Shown here piece by piece: positions 21,776-34,555 of a stretch of DNA of 64,000 nucleotides (within the stretch, counting starts at the first letter, position 1; every line of letters starts with the position of its first letter). The notes under the pieces are model-generated. The model searched no databases. It was not told the origin of the DNA and was given only the letters and a program-made list of their open reading frames with translations. The position numbers were made by a program, and so were the translations under genes. The DNA comes from Axinella damicornis (Eukaryota > Porifera > Demospongiae > Axinellida > Axinellidae), in NCBI GenBank assembly GCA_963931865.1, contig OZ007518.1, positions 4,136,436 through 4,200,435 on the forward strand, given 5' to 3'.

Positions 21776-23495
21776 TTGGACATGACAAATTAGCAACCAA
21801 CCACTAAGAGAGCAGCATGTAGCTATTAACTGTAACAAGAAACTGGTGAGATTTGTATGCTTGTTTGACAAGTGCGACAGCATTCATCTTTAGGAATTCC
21901 AGGAATTCCAGGAATTCATGGTCTAACAAACAATCAATCAATACTCCCTCACTTGCATCCATGGCAAACACACATGGCCATGTACTATTATAGAACCACA
22001 CAGGTGTTGTGTAGCCTTGTTCCCAAGCCATTCCTATTGCTTGCAAATTGCATTCTGCTAGTCCCGTTCAGTACCTGGGAACAAGGCTACCATACTGCAA
22101 ATACTGATAGTGGGAATGGTCAGGGAATGAAGCTAGGTGTTGTGTAGTGTAGTAGCTTGTCTATGTACTTGTTGAGGGACATGCTGCCGTGGTAACCAAC
22201 TTATTAAGACTATAGGACTCTCACACAGCTAAATGAAACTTAATGGCAACGTTAGTTTCGACCAGTCTATGCCAATTTTCCTCAAACCGATCTTTTCAGC
22301 CCATACACCTGTTGAAACAGTGCCCTTAATTAGGTTTCAACCTCCTGCAATCCCCAATATGTTGTACTTCTTAACTGCATGGATTATGCCATTGAATTAT
22401 TGGGACTGAAACTATACTAAGCTTGGTAAGTTAAAGATGTTTTTGCAGTTCATCTATTTTGTAAACAATCTTTTACAGGTAGTCTATTACAGCATTACCA
22501 TGTTTACAGTAAATGTGTAAAGGTGAGAATGTTTATTTTGTAGAGTAGCTACAGCATATACATATCAAGTGCCATCTCCTATTCCCGCATTAACACCACC
22601 CACCCATTACGAAAATCTTGAGCATCACTGTTAAACCAAGGTTTGGGTTTCAGAAAAGCTGTTGAAGGTAAATAAATTACGGTTTCCGGATCATCAATAT
22701 TGATGCAAATTAGAGTGCTTACAGCATCAACTTCAGTGTGATTCGATCTGCATTGGCATGTGTTTCTTCTCAAAGAAGGTTGAGAGAGTATAAGTCATGA
22801 ATGATCAATGATCCATGGACACTACGGAGTTGTCTTTGTGGCATTTTAGCTCTTAAATGGTGTACGGACATGCACTTTATGCTACTAATAAAAATGTTGT
22901 TATGAAGTGAGGTGTTGTGATGCTTCGGAGTGAATATCCATCTGAGATCAAAAATTAATGAAGGGTGTTTTAGTGGTCTAACCCCAAAACAAGTACGAAA
23001 TTCTTGAAATTCAGCATCTCCTGAAACACATTTTAACATAATTCCCAACTTTAGGGGGCAAGTTCAATGTTTGTAGCCTGCATATTCACAAGCACATCGA
23101 TTAATACTGGTAGTAATGAATCTAGTCCCAGGCTCTCCCTTATGCAACAAAGCTGGGAGTGCATGAGACCCTGAATATATAAGGGTGCATATGGTAAGCT
23201 GAACTGGAGTAACTGTTATGCTATATCACTGTAAAAAGTAATCGGTTGTTTTAACCACAGAGTGGTTACCTTGAATTGGTTGCAGAGAACCTGGAGACCG
23301 TGGTTATGGGAGGTTTACTCATGCAAGTTGGGCTTACAGAGTTATAATTGCATAAGACAACCTGTGAAGGCAAAACTGGCCCAGATCATCTTACTGCTGA
23401 TCTTGGGAACATCTGCAAGCGCACTACAACTGGTTGTCATGGAAATTTTTCAAGCCCTGATGGCAGCATGTCCCTCACAGATGTTTAGTGGTTAT

Positions 23496-23814
23496 GATCA
23501 CACAACTGTGGTTGTAGATAATCTGGACCATCATCTTCTCAAGTTCCCAAATGCAATTAGTCTCTGAACCCCTTCTTCTGATCACACAACTGTGGTTGTA
23601 AATAATCTGGACCATCCTCCTCTCAAGTTCCCTAATGCAATTAGTCTCTGAACCCCTTCTTCTGATCACACAACTGTGGTTGTAAATAATCTGGACCATC
23701 CTCCTCTCAAGTTCCCTAATGCAATTAGATCTCTGAACCCCTTCTTCTGATCACACAACTGTGGTTGTAGATAATCTGGACCATCATCCTCTCAAGTTCC
23801 CTAACCACTTCTTG
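23496..23814. repeat. 84-bp tandem repeat, about 3.8 copies
   Basis: Units start at 23496, 23580, 23664 and 23749, each with GATCACACAACTGTGGTTGT and TAATCTGGACCATC. The 84-bp length is a multiple of three, which explains open frames across it. Confidence 0.9.
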
Positions 23815-24255
23815 AGCTAATTTATGCACAGGACAACACTGCTATCGCCGTACCACTCGCCATGACCACTTTTGTCTGCCAACTGGCAAGACCAGCAGTT
23901 TTAGCTAGCTACAAACCTATGAAATTCTAGCACGACGCCATTTGAGGCAATGAGGTCACGTGTTCACCAACTGTGCATGCGCAATCCAAAATGCAAGCAC
24001 ATTTTTGTGTTCTTTTGCTTGTGATGGCTGCGTTTGGTACACTAACAGAATCCTTGTGAATCCGTCATCCGGTGGCTCCTACTGCTACGAGGAATTTCTA
24101 CCAACCTTTTCTTTTCAAGATGTAGTGTGACTATGCCATCATGGAGGCGTGGCTTTCTTTTCATGACGTAACTACAGTGCAGAAGTGTCACGGAGGCTAG
24201 ATTTTTGAACATAGCTAGCTACTTGGAGCCATTACAAGCATATGACCTACACAAC

Positions 24256-24317
24256 TAGCCTCATTCCCAGGCCCACACGCAGAACGCATTCCGCATGTGG
24301 GCCTGGGAACGAGGCTA
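24256..24317. mobile_element. 62-bp TAGCCTC-family element with exact 9-bp duplication
   Basis: The ends are TAGCCTCATTCCCAGGCC and GGCCTGGGAACGAGGCTA, making an almost complete hairpin. CTACACAAC occurs at 24247-24255 and 24318-24326. Confidence 0.9.
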
Positions 24318-24808
24318 CTACACAACTGCCATCGAGCTCTCTGATCTGTGAATGCCCCACCCCCTCATCCTCGAAGGCAACAATAAACGTTGATCACAAC
24401 AGCAACATCAAACGATGTGGATATTGGCCGGCAGGAAGTACATACTTTAGGCTTAGGTACCGGAAACGTAGCTTCGTTCCCAGGCCATCGTCCAGCTTTT
24501 CGTCGCTTGCTGTACCCATGTTTCCTACCTTAATTGTAGCTTCTTCAAGCTCCAGGCTAGCTATATATGGATATGTAGCTAGTATCAGTAGCTATGTGGG
24601 ACTTTGCTGTTTTTGTTTGTGGTTAGATCTTGTACGTTTTTTCTGGCTAGGGCCCTCATATACCCATGCACGTGCTGTATGCTGTCCTTTGTTGTATATG
24701 AATGGATCCACGTACATCATTATTCTTTGTGTGCAGGTCGTGAGCTGAATTATATTATTGTAAGTGTAGCTATGCATTGTGCATTAGTAAGTCAGATAGC
24801 TTGGTCAG

Positions 24809-25314
24809 TAGGCCTTGGCGGATTTTGCTCGAACTTTAACCTATTTTTCTTTTCTTTTTTTCTCCTTTAATTACCCTATTTTTCTTTTTCATTGACCTAT
24901 TTTTCTCAATTATGCTGGCATTGATTCTCAAAATTTCACACCATATACATTCAATACACGCTTGTAAACACTTGAAACCTGATTCTGAGTGACAATGTCA
25001 CTGTTACAGCGCATCAACTACAACAAACTATCAGGCCACTTGTTGTACTAGTCGATATACTTCTGAGTAGTTCCATAGCTAGCTAATATGTAGCTATCCT
25101 ATATAGTAGCTAGTAGTCTTTACATTGCTACATGTACTTCTAAACCTGTACCTGACAGTGTTGTTTTTTCAAAATACAACAATACAAAACCCATTTTTGT
25201 ACCCATTTTTCTCATCAGAGTCAGAAAGTGTACCTATTTTTCCCAGCATAATTCACTATGCTTGGAAGCACCTATTTTTCCCAAAATTATGCCAGCAAAA
25301 TCCGCCAAGGCCTA
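24809..25314. mobile_element. hAT-like MITE, 506 bp
   Basis: A perfect 20-bp terminal inverted repeat TAGGCCTTGGCGGATTTTGC is flanked by the exact 8-bp duplication TTGGTCAG (24801-24808 and 25315-25322). The interior has several CCTATTTTTC motifs and no coding potential. Confidence 0.9.
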
Positions 25315-25645
25315 TTGGTCAGAAAGGTACAGCATGCCTAAGGGCCCGACCCTTTGGGGGTTGTGGCTGCCTTGGCCGCATCGATCTTGGGCCATCCCCA
25401 GAATATGACAGTGTATTTAAGATTCTAATTCTGACCTCATTCCAAGTCTTGCAGACGTACCTTGCAAGGTCTGGAGTTCTTATTATGAAGGCTGCATGCT
25501 CATAAACAAGAAAACAGTAAATACGATCTAGAACTGAGCTGAGGTATATAGACAAAAGTGGCAAGAGAGCACATGCTAAGGGTTGAATATTAAGTGAATG
25601 GGCGAATGCAAAACAGCCACAATTACAAAACAGGAAATTGCATTC

Positions 25646-26067
25646 ATAAAGAGCAAGCAGATAGCTAGCTAGCTACAAAGAAGAGAAAGCCATGCAAACT
25701 GAGAATTTTGAAGTACGAGCCGTGAAAACCAACATGCAGAAAGTGGGTGCAGACTAGTGCCGGGCCCTGATGGAGGTGTGGGAGTGGATACGAATCATTC
25801 CTGAGATGTCATCACTTGCTCAGACAGGAATAGCTATTGAGTGCCGGGCCCTGATGGAGGTGTGCCGGGGGGGATACGAATCATTCCTGAGATGTCATCA
25901 CTTGCTCAGACAGGAATAGCTATAGTGCCGGGCCCTCCCACTCCCACACCTCCATCAGGGCCCGCGGCACTAGTACTCTGCACCCACTTTCAGCATGTTG
26001 CTTTGGATTTGTAAAGTAGCTAGCTATATAGCTAGAAATAGCTATCTGCTTGCTCCTTATGAAAGCA
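25646..26067. repeat. Long inverted repeat with internal 92-bp direct repeat
   Basis: The arms include GCAAGCAGATAGC, AACATGC, AAAGTGGGTGCAGACTAGTG and GGGCCCTGATGGAGGTGTGG, and their complements appear in reverse order. Between them a segment with GATACGAATCATTCCTGAGA occurs twice in tandem. It is probably a foldback element; its ends were not resolved. Confidence 0.7.
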
Positions 26068-26660
26068 ATAAAGAGCTAGCTACTTTACAAATCCAAATCC
26101 AAATGCATACTCAGAACAAAAAGACAATTTTAGTCATTCAGTTAACAGTGGTTGCAGATTCTCGCCCAGGATCTCCCTAAGCTCGTCGCACGTCGTATAC
26201 CATCAATCTACACGTTTTCTTGAGGACTCATCTGAGGCCCTCAGTGGGGTCTCAGGTTTTACAGTTTAGTCAGGAGTAAGCACCGAAAACTGAGTGTTTC
26301 TCAAAAGTTGCCCTAAGCCCTCTGAAGCCTGTTAAGGGCATTTAGGGCGTTTTCTGGACTGACTAGCAAATTCAAGCGATGAAATGCTGGCGGTGGGAAC
26401 GGCCTGGGAACGAGGCTAGCACTTTCGGCTGCACGAAAGAACTGCAAGTGATGAAAAGGTGGGCAGGGGCCTGCGAATGAAGCTACTTATTACTGCTAGC
26501 TGGCACTCTGAACTGGCATTGTCTGTCTAGTTTACACATGTGATTCATGTGTGTGCCCTACCGTTTAACTCAGGCACGGCCTCGTTAAATTTCGGATGGG
26601 CGGGGATGAGTTATATGGCCGACTTAAACAGTGACCACTATTGACATGCAGGTTCTACTG

Positions 26661-26792
26661 TAGCTACTTATCTGTTCTTCGGTTTCCGTTGACAATAATA
26701 CACAGATGCGGAAGGGCCCTTCCGCATCCGTGTATTATTGTCAACGGAAACCGAAGAAGAGAATAAACGCGGTAGGCCTGGGAATGAGGCTA
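26661..26792. mobile_element. Foldback element related to 30922-31094
   Basis: Arms contain GTTTCCGTTGACAATAATAC and CGGAAGGG with near-perfect complement. The right end is GGCCTGGGAATGAGGCTA and the left terminus is degraded. A further isolated right end (GGCCTGGGAACGAGGCTA) lies at about 26401-26418. Confidence 0.75.
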
Positions 26793-28064
26793 CATGCTTG
26801 TGACTGCAGTACTGTAACAATTGAAGTTGCCATAGTAATGTATATGGGATATTTACTTAGGCTGAGATAGTTTATCAGTACTGCATCTCGACACATAGCT
26901 AAAGGCAAAAGTGATGTGTGTAGAGTAGGCTAAGTAAACTACCGGCCCTAGTGGCAAATTGAATTGTTGCTGTAGCTACTCCTTGTGCTTTGCATCTGCC
27001 CACATAAAGATGGCTGTCACTTTTCACAAAAGTCAATTTTCCCGTGGACGATAAGGGTGGATCTTCTGATCTGAATGGGAGTCAATGCAGTGACTGAGTG
27101 AACAATGTCCAGACCTCCCATTTTGTAACAGTCATGCACAGCTAGCTAGCTACATCTGCACTTCAATATAGCTAGCTATAGCTAAGTGCTTTTGAACTCT
27201 GCACATAGCTAGCTAGCTAGCTATGTGAATGCATCAAGTAAAAAATAATAATTAAGAACATCAAATAAGGGGAACTGCCCAGATTGTGTAAAATGCATTG
27301 TGGTGTGTCTCGGCATGACTTGGTATCAGCTCAGAATCATGCAGAGGACATGGCAGTTGGTTACGTATGACACTGCAAAACCTGTTAGATATGAGATCGA
27401 CTTTCAGCTTCAGCGTTGGGAGGTTCTATGTGAGCACAAGGGGGGGGGGGGGGGTCAGGGGGAGGTGGGAATGTTCACCCAAAGGGTGAAAGCAGCACGG
27501 CCGTGTCTGGGCTTGGATGTTCAGTGGGAGCCAGGTGGGCTGTTTTGTCCTTGACAACAATTCCCTCACCTTGTTCAAAGGCAATCCTTTCAGCAATTAT
27601 CTATCTAGCTAGCTAGAGCTGAGTGGTGGGTGTGGTTAGAGTCATGTATATAATTATACTAGCTTGGGATGGCTGAGTACAGTGTGGTAATGGCACAATG
27701 CACGTGTACTACTAGTATTCATTGTCCTGTTTATGCCTTGGTAAGTAGATTCATGAGCAACCAAACAAACCCCAGCACGTTACTCGCGCATACGCATTGC
27801 GTAGGCCGTACTCCATTCCCAAGGCAAAAAAATCGTACACCCCCTTGAAGAATGCCTCAAATTTAAAAACCCTACCTTTACTTTGGGGGTTGCCAATTGG
27901 GATTTGTGTTGATGCGCTAGCATACTTATAGGCATGCGCCAGGCTTTGATTAGTATGTGGGTGTTAGAATGCGTGTATATAGCCTCACCTGACCGTCACA
28001 AATAAAATTAGCCCCACTTTAGCCCAGAATTGTCGCTGGACTCAGTCTGTGTCAAGGAGCGATC

Positions 28065-29291
28065 ATGTCTATTCGGATGGTGGTAAAGGCGGCGAGTAAT
28101 TTGCCAAAACTTGACCAATTCGGCAAATGCGATCCGTACTGCGAGCTGACATTCCACGACGAAAAGCAATCGACGCGAGTCATCGACAACAGTCAGAACC
28201 CCAAATGGAATGAATCGTTCAAATGGACGTTGGAAGTCGCCCCTGACGTGACTGAAGGGATACGGGTAGACGTCTATGACCATGAAAATCTGGGTAAGAA
28301 TCGCTTAATGGCGAAGGGGGCAGTACCTCTGGCAGAAGCTCTGGAAACTGAGGACGTCGCAAATTTGGATATTCGGTTGCAGTCCCCTGACGATGAACCT
28401 CTGCAGTCAACTCTCTCAGTAGATTTAGAGTATACTGTTCCAGTGTCTCACAAGCTAAAGCAGCAGGCTGAAAAAAATAAGAAGGAGAAGCTCACTCTTC
28501 GGGAACAGTTAAATGCAGCTCAATTGCGACTTGAAGAACTTGAGGAACAACTGCAACATCTCTCTGATATGGCAGGAAAGAACGAAAAAGAGCTGACCGA
28601 AAAGAAAGGGGCTGTCAAAATTCTAACAAAGCTTGTTGCCGGGGAAAAGGAGCACTATGAGGGTAAACTGCGCGAGGAGAGGCTAATCTTGCAGGATCGA
28701 GTGCAAGAGCTCACCTCGGACTTGGAACGGGAGAGCGGTGGAGACACTGGACAGATACGTGAAGCTAATGCCGAGTTGCGTGATGTTGAAGTCCAGCAGA
28801 GAACGCTGCAGCGACTCATTCCCGGATTCAAGGGCGGGGTGGCAACCAGTGTGACCACAGATATCGATTTCGATTTAACTGGTGTTCCACTATTCGAGGA
28901 AGTACAAGACAGGGTTCTCACTAGCGACGACCTCCCCCGCGTGAGGGCTTCCATTTCTGATGCTGCTCCCAAGTGGCACAGTATTGGACTTACCTTTGGT
29001 TTGAGGCCGTCTACTCTGGATATCATTAGGGCGGCCAACTTCGATGACACGGAGTTCTGCCTCAATGCTGTGCTTGCTCACTGGCTGAACCAGGACTACC
29101 AGGTGAGCAGGCATGGCGAACCAACCTGGAGAAAGCTTCTTATGGTCATTGCTCACCCAGCGGGAGGTGATAATGCAAGCCTCGCTAATAGCATCGCAAA
29201 GGGACGTCAGCCGAAAAAGCCCTCGCCTATCCCTCAGAGTCTTCGGAAACCAGGAGCCGCAACCAATAAGGAGTGTTGTACTATTCTGTAG
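28065..29291 (+). CDS. C2 / coiled-coil / death-domain protein with CaaX end, copy 2
   Basis: Second intronless 408-residue copy, alignable without gaps to the gene at 20549, with about 29 substitutions counted by eye (about 93% identity). The C2 loops, coiled coil, death-domain core and terminal ECCTIL are all kept, so both copies appear functional. Differences cluster in C2 surface positions, the coiled coil and the death-domain approach (for example NDDHPH versus SDDLPR). The 5' leader (GTCGCTGGACT, TGTGTCAAGGAG) and about 1 kb of 3' flank are duplicated too, pointing to segmental tandem duplication rather than retroposition. Confidence 0.88.
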   Translation: MSIRMVVKAASNLPKLDQFGKCDPYCELTFHDEKQSTRVIDNSQNPKWNESFKWTLEVAPDVTEGIRVDVYDHENLGKNRLMAKGAVPLAEALETEDVANLDIRLQSPDDEPLQSTLSVDLEYTVPVSHKLKQQAEKNKKEKLTLREQLNAAQLRLEELEEQLQHLSDMAGKNEKELTEKKGAVKILTKLVAGEKEHYEGKLREERLILQDRVQELTSDLERESGGDTGQIREANAELRDVEVQQRTLQRLIPGFKGGVATSVTTDIDFDLTGVPLFEEVQDRVLTSDDLPRVRASISDAAPKWHSIGLTFGLRPSTLDIIRAANFDDTEFCLNAVLAHWLNQDYQVSRHGEPTWRKLLMVIAHPAGGDNASLANSIAKGRQPKKPSPIPQSLRKPGAATNKECCTIL

Positions 29292-29531
29292 TGACTGTCA
29301 AACATCAATTATTATTGGTGGCTGTATTAGCTATACTGATAAGCTAATGAGGTTTGTATAACAGTATTCATCTTACAGTATTCATCTTTGGTAGTACCGT
29401 ACCATGTTTTAAATGCTGACCACTCCCACACTTGGAATGCCACATGACACAGACTGGTTAACAATATGATCTTGATCACATGACAAACGCATGATTGTAC
29501 TATTTTATAGAACCATGCAGGTGTTGTGTTA

Positions 29532-29573
29532 TAGCCTTAGTCCCATGCAAGGGAGAGCCTGGGAACGAGGCTA
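29532..29573. mobile_element. 42-bp TAGCC-family element
   Basis: It runs from TAGCCTTAGTCCCATGC to GCCTGGGAACGAGGCTA. GTGTTGTGT lies at 29521-29529 and 29574-29582, with two extra bases at the left. It sits in the 3' flank of C2/death copy 2. The matching flank of copy 1 carries a different element (22012-22089) at the same spot. Confidence 0.75.
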
Positions 29574-30921
29574 GTGTTGTGTATACCCTCATTCACGGCC
29601 ATTCCATTCCTACCAACCAGTATAATGATGATTGCTTGCAATACGCACTTTGCATAATACAGCAAGTGATCAGGCAGTGGGAATGGCCTGGAAACGAGGC
29701 TAGGTGCTGTGAATGTATTGTACATGCTTGTTCAGGGACATGGCGCCATGGTAACCGAATGGTATTAAGGCTATAGTTGGACTCACACATGGCTAATAAT
29801 GGCAACACCTAGTTTTCAATATGCCAATTTTCCTCAAGTGAATTTTTGTGGCCCATACACCAGTTGAAACAGTACCCTTAAGTTTCACTCAGCCATGTGT
29901 TTAGTGAATGAACAAGGCAACATGATTGCGACACAAGGCTTGAAGGGGTGTAAGCAATGCATGACACAAGGGGTTAAATAGGTATACACGCAGTCAGCAC
30001 TGTCACAAAAGGCTTGTCTCTGTAAGGATTTCATTGTGGGAGCCAATTCAAGTTCGGGCTCATTTCATAGTTAATTTGTATCGCTGGTACACAGATTATA
30101 ATATTATACAAGAGAATACCGGTGTTGCCTCTCAGAACACAATCACGGCAGAATGATACATAGGAGTGGGAGTGAGATTTGTAAAAATAATCCCCAATGC
30201 TGTATACTTCTAACTGGAGCATGCATGGGAATTGGTGGCATATCAAGTGACAATGATGAATTGGGACTGATGCTATGGGGTTCAAACAAGCCCTGCCGGT
30301 CTTTCAGTGCATCTATTTTGTAAACAATCCTTTTCAGGTGGTATTACACTGGTTGCCATAGCTACAACAGTAAAAGTATCAAGGTCTATTGGATTTTTAG
30401 TGCACACATCATCAAATGTATTTGTAGAGTATCAGGAGTACATTAATGATGAAAAGAGCTAGTCACACGCACTCCTGTACGTATCAATTGGCAACCATGT
30501 ATCATGCAAGAGCCCAAACCCCTCTATTCACCCAGGCTGAGGGTTGAAAGTAGTGCACCCATTATAAAATCTTGAACATCAATGCTAAGGTATGGGTTTC
30601 TGAAAAGCCACTTGAAATTATGGTTTCGGGATAATTAATATTGACACAGAATTTGTGTGACGCAAATTCTTATACACTAGATAACTTGTCACTAACACCA
30701 TTCTCATATGGAATGTGGGATCATTGGAATGGCCAATGAAATCGTAGAGTGGACAAGTTACAGCATCAACTTCAGCATACTGCTTCGATCTGCATTGCCG
30801 AGACTGGTGTTTCTTCTCAAAGGTTTCATGAAGCCACACAAATAACCAACTTCCTTTTGTGCCTTCAGTCATACAGCAGATCACAGTGATCCAATTGTCT
30901 TCTCCTTAGCAACACTAGCTG

Positions 30922-31094
30922 TAGCCTCGTTCCCAGGCCTACCCCGTTTTATCTGTTCTTTGGTTTCCGTTGACAATAATACACGGATGCGGAAGGGCGG
31001 CGAAAAACATTTTCGCCACCCTTTCGCATCCGTGTATTGTTGTCAACGGAAACCAAAGAACAGATAAAACGGGGTAGGCCTGGGAATGAGGCTA
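30922..31094. mobile_element. 173-bp foldback element with exact 9-bp duplication
   Basis: The ends TAGCCTCGTTCCCAGGCC and GGCCTGGGAATGAGGCTA continue into about 80-bp arms (CCCCGTTTTATCTGTTCTTT...). The whole element folds into one long hairpin with a small loop. CACTAGCTG occurs at 30913-30921 and 31095-31103. Confidence 0.92.
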
Positions 31095-31833
31095 CACTAG
31101 CTGCTTGAAATGGAACCTCAAAGTGGCCAGGGAATTCAATCTTTTCCTACACACACCAGAACTCTTACACCCTGGTTTGTGGTTTACTCTCCTTGCCAGT
31201 CAAACTTTGGGGGTTGCTTCAACAATACCCATGGTCCATGCCACCTGTTGTTGCGTAAATCTTTGACTGTTACTAAAGACACAATACATGGTTTTCACTG
31301 CATGCATGACTGGTCTTAGTTTGTACTCTCCTAAGTAACCGCTAGTAAACTAAGATCCTGAAAGGGGTGTAGGACAAGAGCATGTGCACTGTAAGAGATA
31401 ACACAGTCATTCTTCTGTGCATGGGAGATGGCTCCTTCACACTTCAACGAGAGTATCCTCCATGAAAACAATGCAAGTAACTGAGTTTACACTGCATGAC
31501 CTTTGCACTCTCGTTGGGAATATCTACTGCACTACACCGTTTAGCATCAGATAAGAAACCATTACAGAGATGGAACCCCATCCAACCTTGGCAAACACCA
31601 TACTAGAGCTGTCACATACTTAGCCTGCTACTTCCATAGACTTCTTGTAAATCCTTGGGCACTGTAATCATACCATGGAACTTTATGTTGTGTCTATTAT
31701 ATAATATATATAATGTTATGGCTACTACCAGGATGGGAACCAATAGCAGATGGATGCTCTTTGGGATTGATGGATGGCTAATCTGAACTCCCTCTATACG
31801 TTCAGACTGTAGGTGTTGTTTGCTGACATTAGG

Positions 31834-31875
<42 letters not shown>

Positions 31876-33947
31876 GACACCAAGCCTCATATCTCATTCA
31901 AATGCATCGATCCAACATGTCATTCTTGAGATATCTGGCAGACAAGCTTCCATGAAATGGCTCTTCGAAGTTTGGATGATGGGATGATACTTTGTAAACA
32001 TGTTTCTATATAAATTCTGTTCACAGCACTCTGTTATTAACTCTTTACCAACCAGTAAAGAGTTAATAACAAAAGCTGTCATGAGCTCCCATAAGAATTT
32101 ATAAGGGGGCGTTAACTCTTTACGAACCATAAGAAACAGCCTAAGGAAGCAAAAACCCTGTATCAAAGTATAACGTCTAGTATTAACGCCTGTAGTGTGA
32201 GCTCAGTTAATCGGAGTACTTTACTGTTGCCTTCAAATCGAGGATGAAATTGCAAGGATAACCAGCTGAGAGTCATGGTGACATAATCCAACTTATGATC
32301 ATTGTTCAGTGAGTGGAGTTCAGTAACTGTGAACACAGCTCTGCTTCGCAGATGGTGTGCGGCTGACTTCAGATTTCTCTGAACATTCCTCTAAATCCTG
32401 CGGACGAATTACACATTATGTAATCATGGTTGGGCCAAAACAACGGGGTATCCCTGCCTACATTATTATCTGCAGGTGCGAACTTTAGCGAATTCAAAAT
32501 TTTGAACTCACAAACAATGGTTTTAGCAGCATGTGATGTCTCATACATGTGCATTAATTGGAGCGAGTCACAAGCTAGCTCTGCCTACGCAGCAATCTGA
32601 GAAGGATCGAGGCTAGCTGTATAGTACGAATCAGTGTGGAGAGCAACATCATTCTGAAAAGTGAGGTTGTCCTGTACCTGTTGCTCTAGCTTTTACCAGC
32701 AGACTAGTGGCAGCTGCCACTTGAACACGTACGGATTCTGAGATCAGTAATCATATCAGTCCCTCCAAATCCAGTACATGCCCAATTCGCTAAAATTAGT
32801 ACACACAAAAATAGTGACCTTATTAGGCAGTGACAAACTGAAAAGTGAGTACATATTATTAAGTGGCCGTGCCGCAGGTGTCTAATAGCGAGGGTGTGCT
32901 TAATTTCCTTGTACATTCTGTGGCTGGAGGTTGCACTATGCTCAGCTGATGACAGTCATCTAGGGCGTAGCTAGCAATGAGGCAAGGGAGGCAGTTGCCT
33001 CCTCGCTTTTCTGGATAATGACGCGCGTGTCCGGAGTCTCGCACACTCCGCGTACAATGTGCGTTCGATCTGATGACAGAGACAGGAGCTAGGCTGACCA
33101 TGAGCCGGCGTATACTCTTAACGCTGATAGTGCTGCAAGTCTGGGACAGTCAGGGCACCGGCATATTGCTGTAGCATTTCGAGAGCAACTGTTTGCGCGC
33201 ACTGCGTATTAACTAACATGTATAAATAATTAATTAGCTCGAAAAATTTTCGCCGCACGCTTCACGCACGCAGAGAACTCCATCCCTCCTCAGTCTCCAA
33301 ATCCTAACTACGCCCCTGCAGTCATGTGCCTGTCCTGCATGTACACTCCCTCAGGCTCGCCCCACAATGTCCTGCATTCCATAGTAGTGTGCCTCCAGGC
33401 CAGTGAGTGTAGTGGCCTTTGTTACCACACTTTTGTTATCACAGTGTGGTAAGAATGGTCACTACGCTGGGCCCTGGAGGTCACACTAATGACATGAGTG
33501 ATATGACCAGATATAGTCACATGCTGCTGTAAGACAATACTGATAGACAACCTGATATATACCATTCAAGGTGGCCATAAGCCATATATAAGAATTATAG
33601 TCCTATGGCTAATGACAAATTGATCAGCAGTTATAGGGCTGTTAGCATACCTGGGCATGGGATGTGCAATTAAGTGGGCATTAAATAGAAGGCAGTGGCG
33701 CATGTTGCTGGATTAAGTTGCATGCAATACTATGTAAGGCAGTAACTACCAAGTGTAATTGCCGAGCGGGAAGCGAGGCAACTAATCGTGCAGTGTGGAG
33801 GTCGAATCTGAGCTAGTGTGACTATATTTGCCTGTAATGCATTGGAAGAGGTCCCGCATGTAAATTACGCGTTGGACCCCGGCCCCCGCGCGTGTGCGTA
33901 TACAACCCGCACGCGCACCATGTGATCTCACCTTTGTCCTGTACAAA

Positions 33948-34205
33948 ATGGATGAGTATGAGTCGGTTTCTGACAGGAGACGACGATTGGCAAGGCAAAG
34001 AGTGCAGCGACATCGAGGGAGAACTGATGAGGCAAGGAGGGAGACTGCCAGAGCGGCTGACCGCAAGAGACTTGGCAGGCAGAATGAAGTTGACGTTCGC
34101 CGTTCACAGAGACTCGCTATCACTCGTGGTTATGTTCTGAAACTGCCAAATTGTATCAAAGCTTCCCGCGAGGCATCTCTGCGTGGTCAACCACATATGC
34201 ACTAG
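33948..34205 (+). pseudogene. Short Arg-rich open frame, possible transposon-protein remnant
   Basis: 85 residues starting MDEYESVSDRRRRLARQR and very rich in Arg/Glu/Ala (RRETARAADRKRLGRQ). Such basic repetitive segments occur at the N-terminus of many Helitron-type helicase proteins in animals, but the motif is low-complexity and no helicase or Rep domain follows. A related decayed segment (ESPEQREQRLQADRERR) is seen near 41960-42030. Identification is weak, and a short host protein cannot be excluded. Confidence 0.3.
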
Positions 34206-34555
34206 TTACTGTTGACAAAATATTTTTTACCCGGGCATGTCTGGATAAGACTGGGCGCCAATGGGCCACTTCATTGCTGGTCTAACAACAGGGGGAGGTC
34301 ACTCCTATATGACCAATAAGTACCATAGTCACAGCTGCAACCGAGCATTTTGTCCCCGTATACTAAGGAAGAGGTGGAGTCATTACGCATTCTTCCATAT
34401 ATTATCGCGAAGTCAACGGTCAATGAGTGCAGTCAACAGTCAAACTAGCCAGTCAGTGGTCGAACCGCGCAAAAGAGCTGTGACTACAGAGTCTACATAT
34501 GGGCATGACCTCTCCCTGTACAATTATGCATGCTAGCTCACACGGTGTAACTTAC

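Larger units (their letters stand above)
21776..28064. other. Repeat-rich spacer between the two C2/death paralogues
   Basis: No gene is recognised in 6.3 kb. The first kilobase resembles the 3' flank of copy 2, so the duplicated unit extends beyond the coding region. Repeats are listed separately. Also seen are an imperfect TAGCC element (22012-22089), GCTAGCTA-rich runs (27120-27230) and a poly-G run (about 27446-27459). Confidence 0.6.
29292..34555. other. Repeat-rich region with no confirmed gene
   Basis: Apart from the elements listed and an Arg-rich open frame at 33948, I find nothing convincing in 5.3 kb. The 3' end of the large minus-strand coiled-coil gene should lie here, but I could not place further exons with confidence. 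Noted: a perfect hairpin with TTAACTCTTTACC arms at 32038-32067, and a 39-G run at 31836-31874. Confidence 0.5.

Noticed and set aside
32859..33101. Open frames in 31.6-34.1 kb on the minus strand as further 3' exons of the coiled-coil gene
   Set aside because: No heptad pattern, and no acceptor/donor pair with matching phase could be supported.
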